Source of the DNA: Micromonospora sp. U21
GTDB lineage: Bacteria > Actinomycetota > Actinomycetes > Mycobacteriales > Micromonosporaceae
Assembly (NCBI RefSeq): GCF_018070045.1
Contig: NZ_JAGPYK010000045.1
Coordinates: forward strand, 1 to 39,175
Direction: 5' to 3'
Length of the DNA: 39,175 nucleotides
The translations under genes and the position numbers were made by a program. The notes beneath the pieces were generated by a model that saw nothing but the letters and a program-made list of their open reading frames with translations, was not told where the DNA came from and made no database searches. Shown here piece after piece: positions 24,635 to 31,364 of this stretch (its first letter is position 1; every line of letters begins with the position of its first letter).

Positions 24635-25137
24635 TGGCGCCGGTCGTCGTCCTGGTCGGTGCGCCCGGCTGCGGCAAGACCACGGTCGGGGAGGCGCTCG
24701 CCACGGCACTCGGGGTGGAGTTCCGCGACACCGACGCCGACATCGAGCGGATGGCCGGCAAGCCCATCCCGGAGATCTTCATCGACGAGGGTGAGGCGCA
24801 CTTCCGTACCCTCGAACGGGCCGCGGTGGCCGCGGCGCTGGCGGCCAGTTCGGGGGTGCTCGCCCTCGGCGGTGGCGCGGTGCTGGCCGAGGAGACGCGG
24901 GCCGCCCTGGTCGGGCACCGGGTGGTGCACCTCTCGGTCGAGCTGCCCGACGCGGTGAAGCGGGTCGGGCTGGGCGCCGGCCGCCCGCTGCTGGCGATCA
25001 ACCCGCGGGCCACCCTCAAGCACCTGATGGACCAGCGCCGGCCGCTCTACGCCGAGGTGGCCACCGCGACGGTGACCACCGACGGTCGGACCCCGGAGGA
25101 GATCGTCGCCGAGATCGCCGCGTTGCTGCCCCGCTGA
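24634..25137 (+). CDS. aroK: Shikimate kinase
   Basis: AroK phosphorylates shikimate with ATP. The 167-residue protein has Walker A GAPGCGKTTVGEAL near the N-terminus, DTDADIERM (shikimate and Mg sites), FRTLERAAV and GGGAVLAEETR, all in family order. The ATG overlaps the aroC stop. A perfect 15-bp hairpin begins 2 nt after its stop, so the aroC-aroK transcript probably ends here, unlike the continuous aroC-aroK-aroB units of many relatives. Confidence 0.96.
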   Translation: MAPVVVLVGAPGCGKTTVGEALATALGVEFRDTDADIERMAGKPIPEIFIDEGEAHFRTLERAAVAAALAASSGVLALGGGAVLAEETRAALVGHRVVHLSVELPDAVKRVGLGAGRPLLAINPRATLKHLMDQRRPLYAEVATATVTTDGRTPEEIVAEIAALLPR

Positions 25138-25138
25138 C

Positions 25139-25173
25139 GCCGGCCCGGCCGGTGAGCTACCGGCCGGGCCGGC
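25139..25173. terminator. Strong 15-bp hairpin after aroK, between convergent genes
   Basis: Arms 25139-25153 and 25159-25173 are perfect 15-bp complements with loop GAGCT. It lies between aroK (+) and the hydrolase gene (-) and could end both transcripts. There is no U-tract. Confidence 0.75.
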
Positions 25174-25232
25174 GGGCGGGGCGGTCGCCGACGACGTTGC
25201 GAACCGCCGTCGGAGCCCACGCTTGGCCTTTC

Positions 25233-25961
25233 TCAGCCTCGGGCGGCGGCGTCGAGCACGTCGGCCAGGGCCTTCGGCTCGCTGAGCATCGGCCAGTGCC
25301 CGGTTGGCACCTCGAACAGCTGGCCACCGGCCAGCCCGGTGAAGAAGGGGTGCCCCTCGCCGATCATCTGCCGCACCACCGCCAGCGGGAAGGTGCTGGC
25401 GACCAGCGCGGTCGGGACCGGACGACCGCCGGCGCGTCGCACCGGGTCGGTGGCGGCCCGCAGCGGCTGCGGGGTGGCCCGGGCCCGCAGCAGGGCCAGC
25501 GTCGGTTCGTCCAGCCCGGCCAGGTTGGTCGGGTCGGCCGCCGGGTCGAAGGCCGGCGGCGGCAGCAGGTGACCGGTGCCGATCGCGGCCCGAAGGTGTT
25601 CCTGCTCCTCCGGTGGCACGGTGTCGAACTGCGTGACGCCGTCCGGCAGCGGCCCGCTCTCCACGTAGACCACCCGGGCGATCCGGTCCGGGACACGGTC
25701 CGCCGCCTGGGCGACCGGCATCCCGCCGCCGGAGTGCCCGACCAGCAGCACCTCGCGCAGGTCCTCGACCTCGATCAGCCGGACGATGTCGGCGGTGTGC
25801 GTCTCCAGGCCGACCTCCGGCCCGGCCAGGTGGTCCCGTTCGGCCAACCCGGTCAGCGTCATCGGGTACACCTCGTGCCCCTGCGCGCGCAGCGCCGAGG
25901 TCACCTCCCGCCACGCCCAGGCACCCAACCAGAACCCCGGAACCAGCACGAACGTCGCCAT
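25233..25961 (-). CDS. Alpha/beta-hydrolase (esterase-like)
   Basis: The ATG at 25961 (complement) has AAGGAG upstream, giving 242 residues; the longer open frame runs back into the WYL gene. The fold opens with FVLVPGFWLGAWAWREV, an oxyanion-type loop. The nucleophile elbow is LLVGHSGGGMPV with the Ser in GHSGG, and the catalytic His is in PTGHWPML near the C-terminus. It belongs to the Abhydrolase_6 group, related to esterases of small acyl substrates. It is divergent from a WYL regulator, a typical pairing of enzyme and its regulator. The substrate is unknown. Confidence 0.88.
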   Translation of the reverse strand: MATFVLVPGFWLGAWAWREVTSALRAQGHEVYPMTLTGLAERDHLAGPEVGLETHTADIVRLIEVEDLREVLLVGHSGGGMPVAQAADRVPDRIARVVYVESGPLPDGVTQFDTVPPEEQEHLRAAIGTGHLLPPPAFDPAADPTNLAGLDEPTLALLRARATPQPLRAATDPVRRAGGRPVPTALVASTFPLAVVRQMIGEGHPFFTGLAGGQLFEVPTGHWPMLSEPKALADVLDAAARG

Positions 25962-25976
25962 CTGTCGCTCCTTCTC

Positions 25977-25987
25977 TCGGTTACCGA
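25977..25987. promoter_or_regulatory. Palindrome in the divergent hydrolase/WYL promoter region
   Basis: TCGGT-T-ACCGA is a perfect palindrome with a one-base centre, in the 79-nt gap between the divergent genes and close to the hydrolase SD. It is a candidate operator for the WYL regulator. CGTACG follows at 25993-25998. Confidence 0.45.
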
Positions 25988-26040
25988 ATGACCGTACGAT
26001 CGAAACCGGACAGAATCCGCCCGGTTTTGAGGAGTGGTCC

Positions 26041-27039
26041 GTGTCACATCCCGCCGGTCGCGTGCTGGCAATGCTCGAACTGCTGCAGGCCCGGCACCGC
26101 TCGACGGCCGTCGAGCTCGCGGGCCGGCTCGGCGTGGACGAGCGGACCGTGCGCCGGTACGCGACCACCCTCGTCGAGCTGGGCATCCCCGTCATCGCCG
26201 ACCGGGGCCGCTACGGCGGCTACCGGCTGCACCCCGGGTACAAGCTGCCGCCGCTGATGCTCACCGACGACGAGGCGGTGGCCGTGCTGCTCGGCCTGGT
26301 CGTCGCCGAACGGGTCGGGCTCGCCACCGAACTGCCGGCCACCGCCACCGCGCTGGCGAAGATCCGCCGGGTGCTGCCGGCGGCGCTCGCCGACCGGCTG
26401 ACCGCCGTGCAGGAACACCTCGGCTTCACCCTGCGGCGCACGGAGCCGGAGCAGGCCCCGGCGTCCGGCACCCTGCTCACCCTGGCCGCAGCCGCCCGGC
26501 ACCGGCAGCGGGTGGCGCTGGACTACCGCTCGTGGCGGGGTGAGCAGTCGCACCGTGAGCTCGACCCGTACGGGCTGGTCTTCCACGCCGGCCGCTGGTA
26601 CGTCATCGGCCACGACCACCGGCGCGGGGAGGTCCGCACCTTCCGGCTGGACCGGATCGGCGCCGTGACGCCCGGCGTGGCGACGTTCACCGTGCCGGAC
26701 GGCTTCGACCCGGTGGCCCGGGTGACCCGGTCGCTTGCCGGCGTGCCCTACACGCACGAGGTCGAGGTGCTGCTGGAGACCGACCTGGTCGCCGCCCGGC
26801 GCCGCGTCCCGCCCAGCGTGGCCGAGCTGACCGCCACCACCGACGGGGTGCTGCTGCGGGCCCGGGCGGAGAGCCTGCCCGGTATGGCCGCGCTGCTCGC
26901 CGGGCTGGGCTGCGCGTTCACCGTGCGGCACCCGGACGCGTTGCGCACCGCGGTGGCCGAGCACGCGCGCCTGCTGGCGGACTGGGCCGCCCGGCCAGCA
27001 GGTGGGCGGACGCGGTCACCGCGCCGCCCGCTGGACTAG
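26041..27039 (+). CDS. HTH-WYL transcriptional regulator (DeoR-like HTH)
   Basis: GTG 26041 has GAGGAG (26029-26034) six bases upstream, giving 332 residues; the longer frame would overlap the divergent gene. The N-terminal winged helix (RVLAMLELLQARHRSTAVELAG, then VDERTVRRYATTLVELGIPV) is HTH_11-like. A WYL domain follows (about residues 155-225, LDYRSWRGEQSHRELDPYGLV, GRWYVIGHDHRRGEVRTFRLDRI), then a WCX-like C-terminus. WYL proteins sense ligands, often nucleotide-related or metabolite signals. It probably controls the divergent hydrolase and itself. Confidence 0.92.
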   Translation: MSHPAGRVLAMLELLQARHRSTAVELAGRLGVDERTVRRYATTLVELGIPVIADRGRYGGYRLHPGYKLPPLMLTDDEAVAVLLGLVVAERVGLATELPATATALAKIRRVLPAALADRLTAVQEHLGFTLRRTEPEQAPASGTLLTLAAAARHRQRVALDYRSWRGEQSHRELDPYGLVFHAGRWYVIGHDHRRGEVRTFRLDRIGAVTPGVATFTVPDGFDPVARVTRSLAGVPYTHEVEVLLETDLVAARRRVPPSVAELTATTDGVLLRARAESLPGMAALLAGLGCAFTVRHPDALRTAVAEHARLLADWAARPAGGRTRSPRRPLD

Positions 27040-27042
27040 GCT
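27037..27042 (+). promoter_or_regulatory. Possible -10 box for leaderless aroB
   Basis: TAGGCT fits the actinobacterial TANNNT -10 pattern and overlaps the WYL-gene stop. The aroB ATG starts 7 nt after it, and no SD is present, so transcription may start at the ATG itself. No clear -35 is seen. Confidence 0.45.
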
Positions 27043-27049
27043 GCCGGCG

Positions 27050-28129
27050 ATGGACGAGGTGACCCGGATCGCGGTCGGCGGCGAACGGCCGTACGACGTG
27101 CTGGTCGGACGCGACCTGTTGGACACGCTGCCCGGGCTGCTGCCCGGCGCGACCCGGGCGGCGGTGCTGCACGCGCCTCCGCTCAAGGGGCTCGCCGACG
27201 CGCTCGGCGAGCGGCTGCGCGCGGCCGGCGTCGAGCCGCTGCCGATCGAGGTGCCCGACGCCGAGGCGGGCAAGCAGATCGACGTGGCGGCCGCCTGCTG
27301 GGCCCAACTCGGCGCGGCCGGCTTCACCCGTACCGACGCGGTGGTCGGTGTCGGCGGCGGCGCGGTGACCGACCTGGCCGGCTTCGTCGCCGCCTGCTGG
27401 CTGCGCGGGGTGCGGTGGGTGCCGGTGGCCACCTCACTGCTGGGCATGGTGGACGCCGCGGTGGGCGGCAAGACCGGGATCAACACCGCCGCCGGCAAGA
27501 ACCTGGTGGGCGCGTTCCACCCGCCGGTCGGCGTGCTGGCCGACCTGGCCACCCTGGACAGCCTGCCCGCGGTCGACCTTGCGGCCGGGCTGGCCGAGGT
27601 GGTCAAGTGCGGCTTCATCGCCGATCCGGCGATCCTGGATCTGGTCGAACGTGAGCCGGCGGCGGCCACCGACCCGCGCGGTGCGGTCACCCGGGAGCTG
27701 ATCGAGCGGGCGATCCGGGTCAAGGCCGACGTGGTCGCCGGTGACCTGCGTGAGTCGGGCCTGCGGGAGGTGCTCAACTACGGCCATACGCTGGCCCACG
27801 CGATCGAGCAGGTCGAGGGCTACCGCTGGCGGCACGGCCATGCCGTCGCCGTCGGCCTGGTGTACGCCGCTGCGCTGGCCCGGCTCGCCGGCCGGCTGGA
27901 CGCGCCGACCGCCGACCGGCACCGGGTCGTCCTGACCGCGCTCGGCCTGCCGGTGAGCTACCCGGCCGACGCCTGGGCGCAGCTGCTGGCCGCGATGCGG
28001 GTGGACAAGAAGGCCCGGGGCAGTCGGCTGCGGTTCGTGGTGCTGGACGGGCTGGCCCGCCCGGCGATGCTCGAGGGCCCGGACGACGCGCTGCTCGCGG
28101 CCGCGTACCGGGAGGTGGGCACCCAGTGA
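27050..28129 (+). CDS. aroB: 3-Dehydroquinate synthase
   Basis: AroB converts DAHP to 3-dehydroquinate with NAD and a metal. ATG 27050 gives 359 residues, normal length. The NAD-binding GVGGGAVTDLAGFVAACWLRG, the conserved VATSLLGMVDAAVGGKTGIN and the metal-ligand region NYGHTLAHAIE are intact, and WRHGHAVAVGL carries another metal His. It probably has its own promoter (see 27037). The last four bases overlap aroQ (GTGA). Confidence 0.96.
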   Translation: MDEVTRIAVGGERPYDVLVGRDLLDTLPGLLPGATRAAVLHAPPLKGLADALGERLRAAGVEPLPIEVPDAEAGKQIDVAAACWAQLGAAGFTRTDAVVGVGGGAVTDLAGFVAACWLRGVRWVPVATSLLGMVDAAVGGKTGINTAAGKNLVGAFHPPVGVLADLATLDSLPAVDLAAGLAEVVKCGFIADPAILDLVEREPAAATDPRGAVTRELIERAIRVKADVVAGDLRESGLREVLNYGHTLAHAIEQVEGYRWRHGHAVAVGLVYAAALARLAGRLDAPTADRHRVVLTALGLPVSYPADAWAQLLAAMRVDKKARGSRLRFVVLDGLARPAMLEGPDDALLAAAYREVGTQ

Positions 28130-28557
28130 GGGTGTACGTGTTGAACGGGCCGAACCTGGGCCGGCTGGGCACCCGCGAGCCCGCGGTGTACGGCGCGACC
28201 AGCTACGCCGACCTGGTGGCGCTCTGCGAGCGGACCGGCCGGGAGTTGGGGCTCGACGTGACGGTCCGGCAGACCGACGCCGAGTACGAGTTGCTCGGCT
28301 GGCTGCACGCCGCTGCCGACGAGGCCGCCGCGGTGGTGCTCAACCCGGCGGCCTGGTCGCACTACTCGTACGCCGTGCGGGACGCCTGCGCCATGCTGCG
28401 TGGGCCGTTGGTCGAGGTGCACATCTCCAACATCCACGCCCGGGAGGAGTTCCGGCACCACTCGGTGATCTCCGCGGTGGCGACCGGGGTGATCTGCGGG
28501 CTCGGCATCGACGGCTATCGTCTCGCCCTGCACTACCTCGCCGCTTCGACAAACTGA
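28126..28557 (+). CDS. aroQ: Type II 3-dehydroquinate dehydratase
   Basis: AroQ dehydrates 3-dehydroquinate to 3-dehydroshikimate. GTG 28126 gives 143 residues, typical for the small dodecameric type II enzyme. RVYVLNGPNLGRLGTREP and Tyr22 form the flexible-lid active site; VVLNPAAWSHYSYAVRDA and VEVHISNIHAREEFRHHS supply the substrate Asn and His residues. It is coupled to aroB. The peptidase and membrane genes often found between aroQ and efp in actinobacteria are missing downstream. Confidence 0.95.
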   Translation: MRVYVLNGPNLGRLGTREPAVYGATSYADLVALCERTGRELGLDVTVRQTDAEYELLGWLHAAADEAAAVVLNPAAWSHYSYAVRDACAMLRGPLVEVHISNIHAREEFRHHSVISAVATGVICGLGIDGYRLALHYLAASTN

Positions 28558-28638
28558 CGGGCACACGCATCACCGACCGTAACCGTCACTGACGGCAACC
28601 CTGCTCTCCCCGACCCGGCGGCGCGGCACCATCCAGGC

Positions 28639-28773
28639 GCGTCCTTTGCTCTGCTTCAACGGACGCAACACAGGCTGTGAGCTGCCAATACGCGCTGAGC
28701 GTCGGGGCGGGGAAGCCTGTACACCCGATACGCGGCGTGACTGTTGCGCCGGTTGAAGCAGAGTAAAGGGCGC
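28639..28773. repeat. Long imperfect inverted repeat (32-bp arms) in the aroQ-efp gap
   Basis: Arms 28639-28670 and 28742-28773 match as inverted complements at 28 of 32 positions; two of the four differences are G-U compatible. The shared core is CTCTGCTTCAAC. Inside the 71-nt loop, ACAGGCT (28670-28676) and AGCCTGT (28714-28720) form a further stem. No ORF, transposase or flanking target duplication is seen. It could be a non-autonomous mobile element, an interspersed palindromic repeat or a structured RNA. Confidence 0.75.
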
Positions 28774-28890
28774 AAGGGGTACGGGTGGCAGGGGTCTGAA
28801 GGTTACGAAACGTGATCGTCGCCCGGTTCGACCTGTGGGCGCGGGATCGGCGGCCGTGACATGGCGGGCAACCTGCCTCGACGCAGCTAG

Positions 28891-28896
28891 TAGACT
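28891..28896 (+). promoter_or_regulatory. Likely -10 box of the efp-nusB transcript
   Basis: TAGACT matches the TANNNT pattern 38 nt before the efp start. No good -35 is visible. Confidence 0.45.
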
Positions 28897-28934
28897 CGTC
28901 AGGTCTGTCCGCCAATTGATGATCAAGGCAGGAA

Positions 28935-29492
28935 ATGGCCTCCACCAACGACCTCAAAAACGGCCTGGTACTCAACCTTGACGGCGAGCTCTGGGCCGTC
29001 GTCGAGTTCCAGCACGTCAAGCCCGGTAAGGGTGGTGCGTTCGTGCGCACCACGCTGAAGAACGTGCTGTCCGGGAAGGTGGTCGACAAGACCTTCAACG
29101 CGGGCACCAAGGTCGAGACCGCGACCGTGGACAAGCGCACGATGCAGTACCTGTACGCCGACGGCGAAGACTACGTCTTCATGGATCTGGAGACGTTCGA
29201 CCAGATCACGGTCCCCGGCGGCACCGTCGGTGAGGCGGCCAACTACCTCCTCCCCGAGGCCGAGGCGACCGTCGCCACGCACGAGAGCGTCCCGCTCTAC
29301 ATCGAGCTGCCGACCAGCGTGGTGCTGGAGGTGACCTACACCGAGCCGGGTCTGCAGGGCGACCGGTCGACCGGCGGCAACAAGCCGGCCACCGTCGAGA
29401 CCGGCGCGACCGTGCAGGTGCCGCTGTTCATCACCACCGGCGAGAAGATCAAGGTCGACACGCGCGACGGCCGTTACCTCGGCCGCTCCTGA
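28935..29492 (+). CDS. efp: Translation elongation factor P
   Basis: EF-P binds stalled ribosomes and helps polyproline synthesis. The ATG at 28935 follows GGCAGGA; 185 residues give the three beta-barrel domains (KOW-like N-terminus, OB domain, C-terminal OB with the signature GEKIKVDTRDGRYLGR). The domain I loop is HVKPGKGGAF with K32 at the tip; Pro30-Gly31-Lys32 is the functional position. No modification gene (epmA or ymfI) is in this window. The stop overlaps nusB (TGATG). EF-P would be valuable here because neighbouring proteins are proline-rich. Confidence 0.97.
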   Translation: MASTNDLKNGLVLNLDGELWAVVEFQHVKPGKGGAFVRTTLKNVLSGKVVDKTFNAGTKVETATVDKRTMQYLYADGEDYVFMDLETFDQITVPGGTVGEAANYLLPEAEATVATHESVPLYIELPTSVVLEVTYTEPGLQGDRSTGGNKPATVETGATVQVPLFITTGEKIKVDTRDGRYLGRS

Positions 29493-29926
29493 TGGCAGAG
29501 GGTCCCAAGCAGCAGATGCCGGCGCGCCGCAAGGCGCGCAAGCGGGCGCTGGATGTCCTCTACGAGGCCGACCTACGGGACCGGCCCCCGGTCGAGGTGC
29601 TCGCCGGCTACGTGCAGCGGATCGAGCAGCCCCGACCGGAGCACCTGGGCTACGCGGTGGGCCTGGTCGAGGGGGTCGCCGAGCACCTCAACCGGATCGA
29701 CGAGCTGATCGCCAGCTATGCCGAGGGTTGGACGCTGGAGCGGATGCCGGTGGTGGACCGCAACCTGGCCCGGATCGCGGTCTACGAGCTGCTCTACGTC
29801 GACGAGATCGACGACGCGGTGGCGATCAGCGAGGCCGTGGAGCTGGCCCGCCAGATGTCCACCGACGACTCGCCGCGCTTCCTCAACGGCATCCTCGGCC
29901 GGATCGCCGAGTACGCCACCCGCTGA
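29492..29926 (+). CDS. nusB: Transcription antitermination factor NusB
   Basis: NusB binds boxA RNA with NusE in rRNA antitermination. The 144-residue all-helical protein has the RRKARKRALDVLYEADL N-terminal RNA-binding helix and the C-terminal VAISEAVELARQMSTDDSPRFLNGIL segment of the family. The ATG overlaps the efp stop. A shared terminator hairpin begins 30 nt after its stop. Confidence 0.96.
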   Translation: MAEGPKQQMPARRKARKRALDVLYEADLRDRPPVEVLAGYVQRIEQPRPEHLGYAVGLVEGVAEHLNRIDELIASYAEGWTLERMPVVDRNLARIAVYELLYVDEIDDAVAISEAVELARQMSTDDSPRFLNGILGRIAEYATR

Positions 29927-29955
29927 GCGCGCCCGCTCAGCGCCCGTACCACGAA

Positions 29956-29987
29956 AAAGGGCCCGTGCCGGATGGCACGGGCCCTTT
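29956..29987. terminator. Bidirectional intrinsic terminator between nusB and bldD
   Basis: AAAGGGCCCGTGCC (29956-29969) and GGCACGGGCCCTTT (29974-29987) form a perfect 14-bp stem with loop GGAT. On the minus strand the stem is followed by further T residues (complement of A29954-29955), giving a true U-tract for bldD. On the plus strand it can end the efp-nusB transcript. Confidence 0.9.
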
Positions 29988-30002
29988 CGGTGGTTCGGTG
30001 GT

Positions 30003-30491
30003 TCAGGAGGCGAAGAACGCCCGGGGGTCGGCGACCAGCACACCGTGCTCGGTGAGCCGCTCGATCAGACCCGACGGCGAGGCGTCGTAGACGATCGCGA
30101 GCGCCCGCAGGTCGTCGGCGCGGATGGAGAGCACCCGGCCGTTGTAGTCGCCGCGCTGCTGCTGGATGGCGCGAGCGTACCGCGCGACGTAGGCCAGATC
30201 CTCGGAGGCTTCGTCGTAGAGCCGCTCCAGGTCCAGGACAATCTTGCTGGTGGGCTCATGACGGACCCCGCTGCCGTCGGGCAGCAGCTCCGAGACGGGG
30301 ACACGGTAGAACTCGGCAAGCTCGGCCAGGCGGGACACCGTCACGGCACGGTCGCCACGCTCGTACGACCCGACCACCACGGCCTTCCACCGCCCGTTCG
30401 ACTTCTCCTCCACGCCCTGCAGGGAGAGGCCCTGCTGTTGGCGGATGGAGCGCAGGCGGGCGCCCAGAGACTTGGCGTATTCAGAGGGCAT
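30003..30491 (-). CDS. bldD: BldD-family developmental transcription regulator, c-di-GMP responsive
   Basis: BldD is the actinomycete master repressor of development, active as a c-di-GMP-bridged dimer. The 162 residues have the N-terminal HTH (LGARLRSIRQQQGLSLQGVE, VVVGSYERGDRAVTVSRL) and a C-terminal domain with the ligand signature RGD-x8-R-x-DD. Here it reads RGDYNGRVLSIRADD (R113-D127). The usual Gln between Arg and DD is Ala125; the key Arg and Asp residues remain. The start is ATG at 30491 (complement) after GGGAG. It faces nusB, with pyrR transcribed away on the other side. Confidence 0.96.
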   Translation of the reverse strand: MPSEYAKSLGARLRSIRQQQGLSLQGVEEKSNGRWKAVVVGSYERGDRAVTVSRLAELAEFYRVPVSELLPDGSGVRHEPTSKIVLDLERLYDEASEDLAYVARYARAIQQQRGDYNGRVLSIRADDLRALAIVYDASPSGLIERLTEHGVLVADPRAFFAS

Positions 30492-30567
30492 TCGGACACT
30501 CCCAGTGCTGCTCGGGGTTCTCCCGTCGATCGCTACGGAGCGTGACGGTACGGGGAATGCGACACCT

Positions 30568-30585
30568 GGTCAAGTGGTCGTGACC
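30568..30585. promoter_or_regulatory. Inverted repeat upstream of bldD, possible autoregulatory BldD site
   Basis: GGTCA-N8-TGACC lies 77 to 94 nt upstream of the bldD start, in the divergent bldD/pyrR region. BldD sites are pseudo-palindromes with a TGAC/GTCA-type core, and BldD is known to repress its own gene. The match is approximate. Confidence 0.4.
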
Positions 30586-30747
30586 CTACCGTTGGGGAGC
30601 ACCGGGGGAGTTATCCCCATTTCGTCGGCCTGATCCGATGGTCAGCGGCCGCCGTCCATCGGCCCGGTGACCACTGGTAACGTGGCGTGAAGCCCCGGCC
30701 CAGGTCCGCCCGCGGTCCGGCCGGAGGTGCCCGACATCCTTTAACGA

Positions 30748-30773
30748 CCCGTCCCGTGAGGCGGGGAAGGAGG
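30748..30773 (+). promoter_or_regulatory. PyrR-binding loop directly before the pyrR ribosome binding site
   Basis: GTCCCGTGAGGC (30751-30762) fits the PyrR-binding consensus RUCCNGNGAGGY. CCCG (30748-30751) pairs with CGGG (30762-30765), and C30753-C30754 pairs with G30760-G30761 under a CGUGA loop. The SD AAGGAGG (30767-30773) starts two bases after the hairpin. PyrR with UMP would be expected to block ribosome entry, as reported for mycobacterial pyrR. A possible -10 (TAACGT, 30678-30683) lies about 70 nt upstream. No terminator/antiterminator pair was seen, which favours translational control. Confidence 0.8.
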
Positions 30774-30779
30774 TCCGCC

Positions 30780-31364
30780 GTGGCATACCCACCGGCTGCC
30801 CGCTCGTCACCACCGCGACAACCCTCGGTGAAGGTGATCCTCGCCAGCGCCGACGTGCAACGCGTGGTCGACCGCATCGCCCACCAGATCCTGGAGAAGA
30901 CCCAGGGCGCCGCCGAGACGGTGCTGCTGGGGATTCCCACCCGGGGCGCCCCCCTCGCCCGGCGGCTCGCCTCCCGGATCAGCACCTTCGAGGACGTCGC
31001 CGTCCCGGTCGGTGTGCTCGACATCACCCTGTACCGCGACGACCTGCGCCGGCACGCCACCCGCGCGATCGGCCCCACCGAGCTGCCGCCCGGCGGCATC
31101 GACGGCAGGAGGGTCATCCTCGTCGACGACGTGCTCTTCTCCGGCCGCACCGTCCGGGCCGCGCTCGACGCGCTCAACGACGTGGGCCGTCCGGCGTCCG
31201 TGCAGCTCGCCGTCCTGGTCGACCGCGGCCACCGGGAGCTGCCGATCCGCGCCGACTACGTCGGCAAGAACATCCCGACCTCGCTCGCCGAGAGCGTCAA
31301 GGTGACGCTCGCCGAGACCGACGGGACGGACGAGGTCAAGCTGTACGGGGGGACCACCTCATGA
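30780..31364 (+). CDS. pyrR: Bifunctional pyr operon regulator / uracil phosphoribosyltransferase PyrR
   Basis: PyrR binds the pyr mRNA leader when UMP is plentiful and has uracil phosphoribosyltransferase activity. GTG 30780 follows the strong SD AAGGAGG by six bases, giving 194 residues; the longer open frame includes the leader structure. ADVQRVVDRIAHQILE, VLLGIPTRGAPLARRLA and the PRPP loop RVILVDDVLFSGRTVRAALD are intact, as is the conserved DITLYRDDL segment. The N-terminal 15 residues are an extra Pro/Ser-rich tail. It is the first gene of the operon and overlaps pyrB (ATGA). Confidence 0.96.
   Translation: MAYPPAARSSPPRQPSVKVILASADVQRVVDRIAHQILEKTQGAAETVLLGIPTRGAPLARRLASRISTFEDVAVPVGVLDITLYRDDLRRHATRAIGPTELPPGGIDGRRVILVDDVLFSGRTVRAALDALNDVGRPASVQLAVLVDRGHRELPIRADYVGKNIPTSLAESVKVTLAETDGTDEVKLYGGTTS

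Larger units (their letters stand above)
28558..28934. other. 377-nt gap between aroQ and efp
   Basis: No gene is supported. The gap holds a large imperfect inverted repeat (28639-28773) and a likely efp -10 box (28891). The minus-strand open frame across it is a low-complexity shadow. Confidence 0.6.

Noticed and set aside
28570..28926. 118-codon minus-strand frame across the aroQ-efp inverted repeat
   Set aside because: It depends on translating the repeat; low complexity and no SD.
30445..30633. 62-codon plus-strand frame over the bldD promoter
   Set aside because: Overlaps the bldD 5' end and regulatory dyad; no SD or homology.
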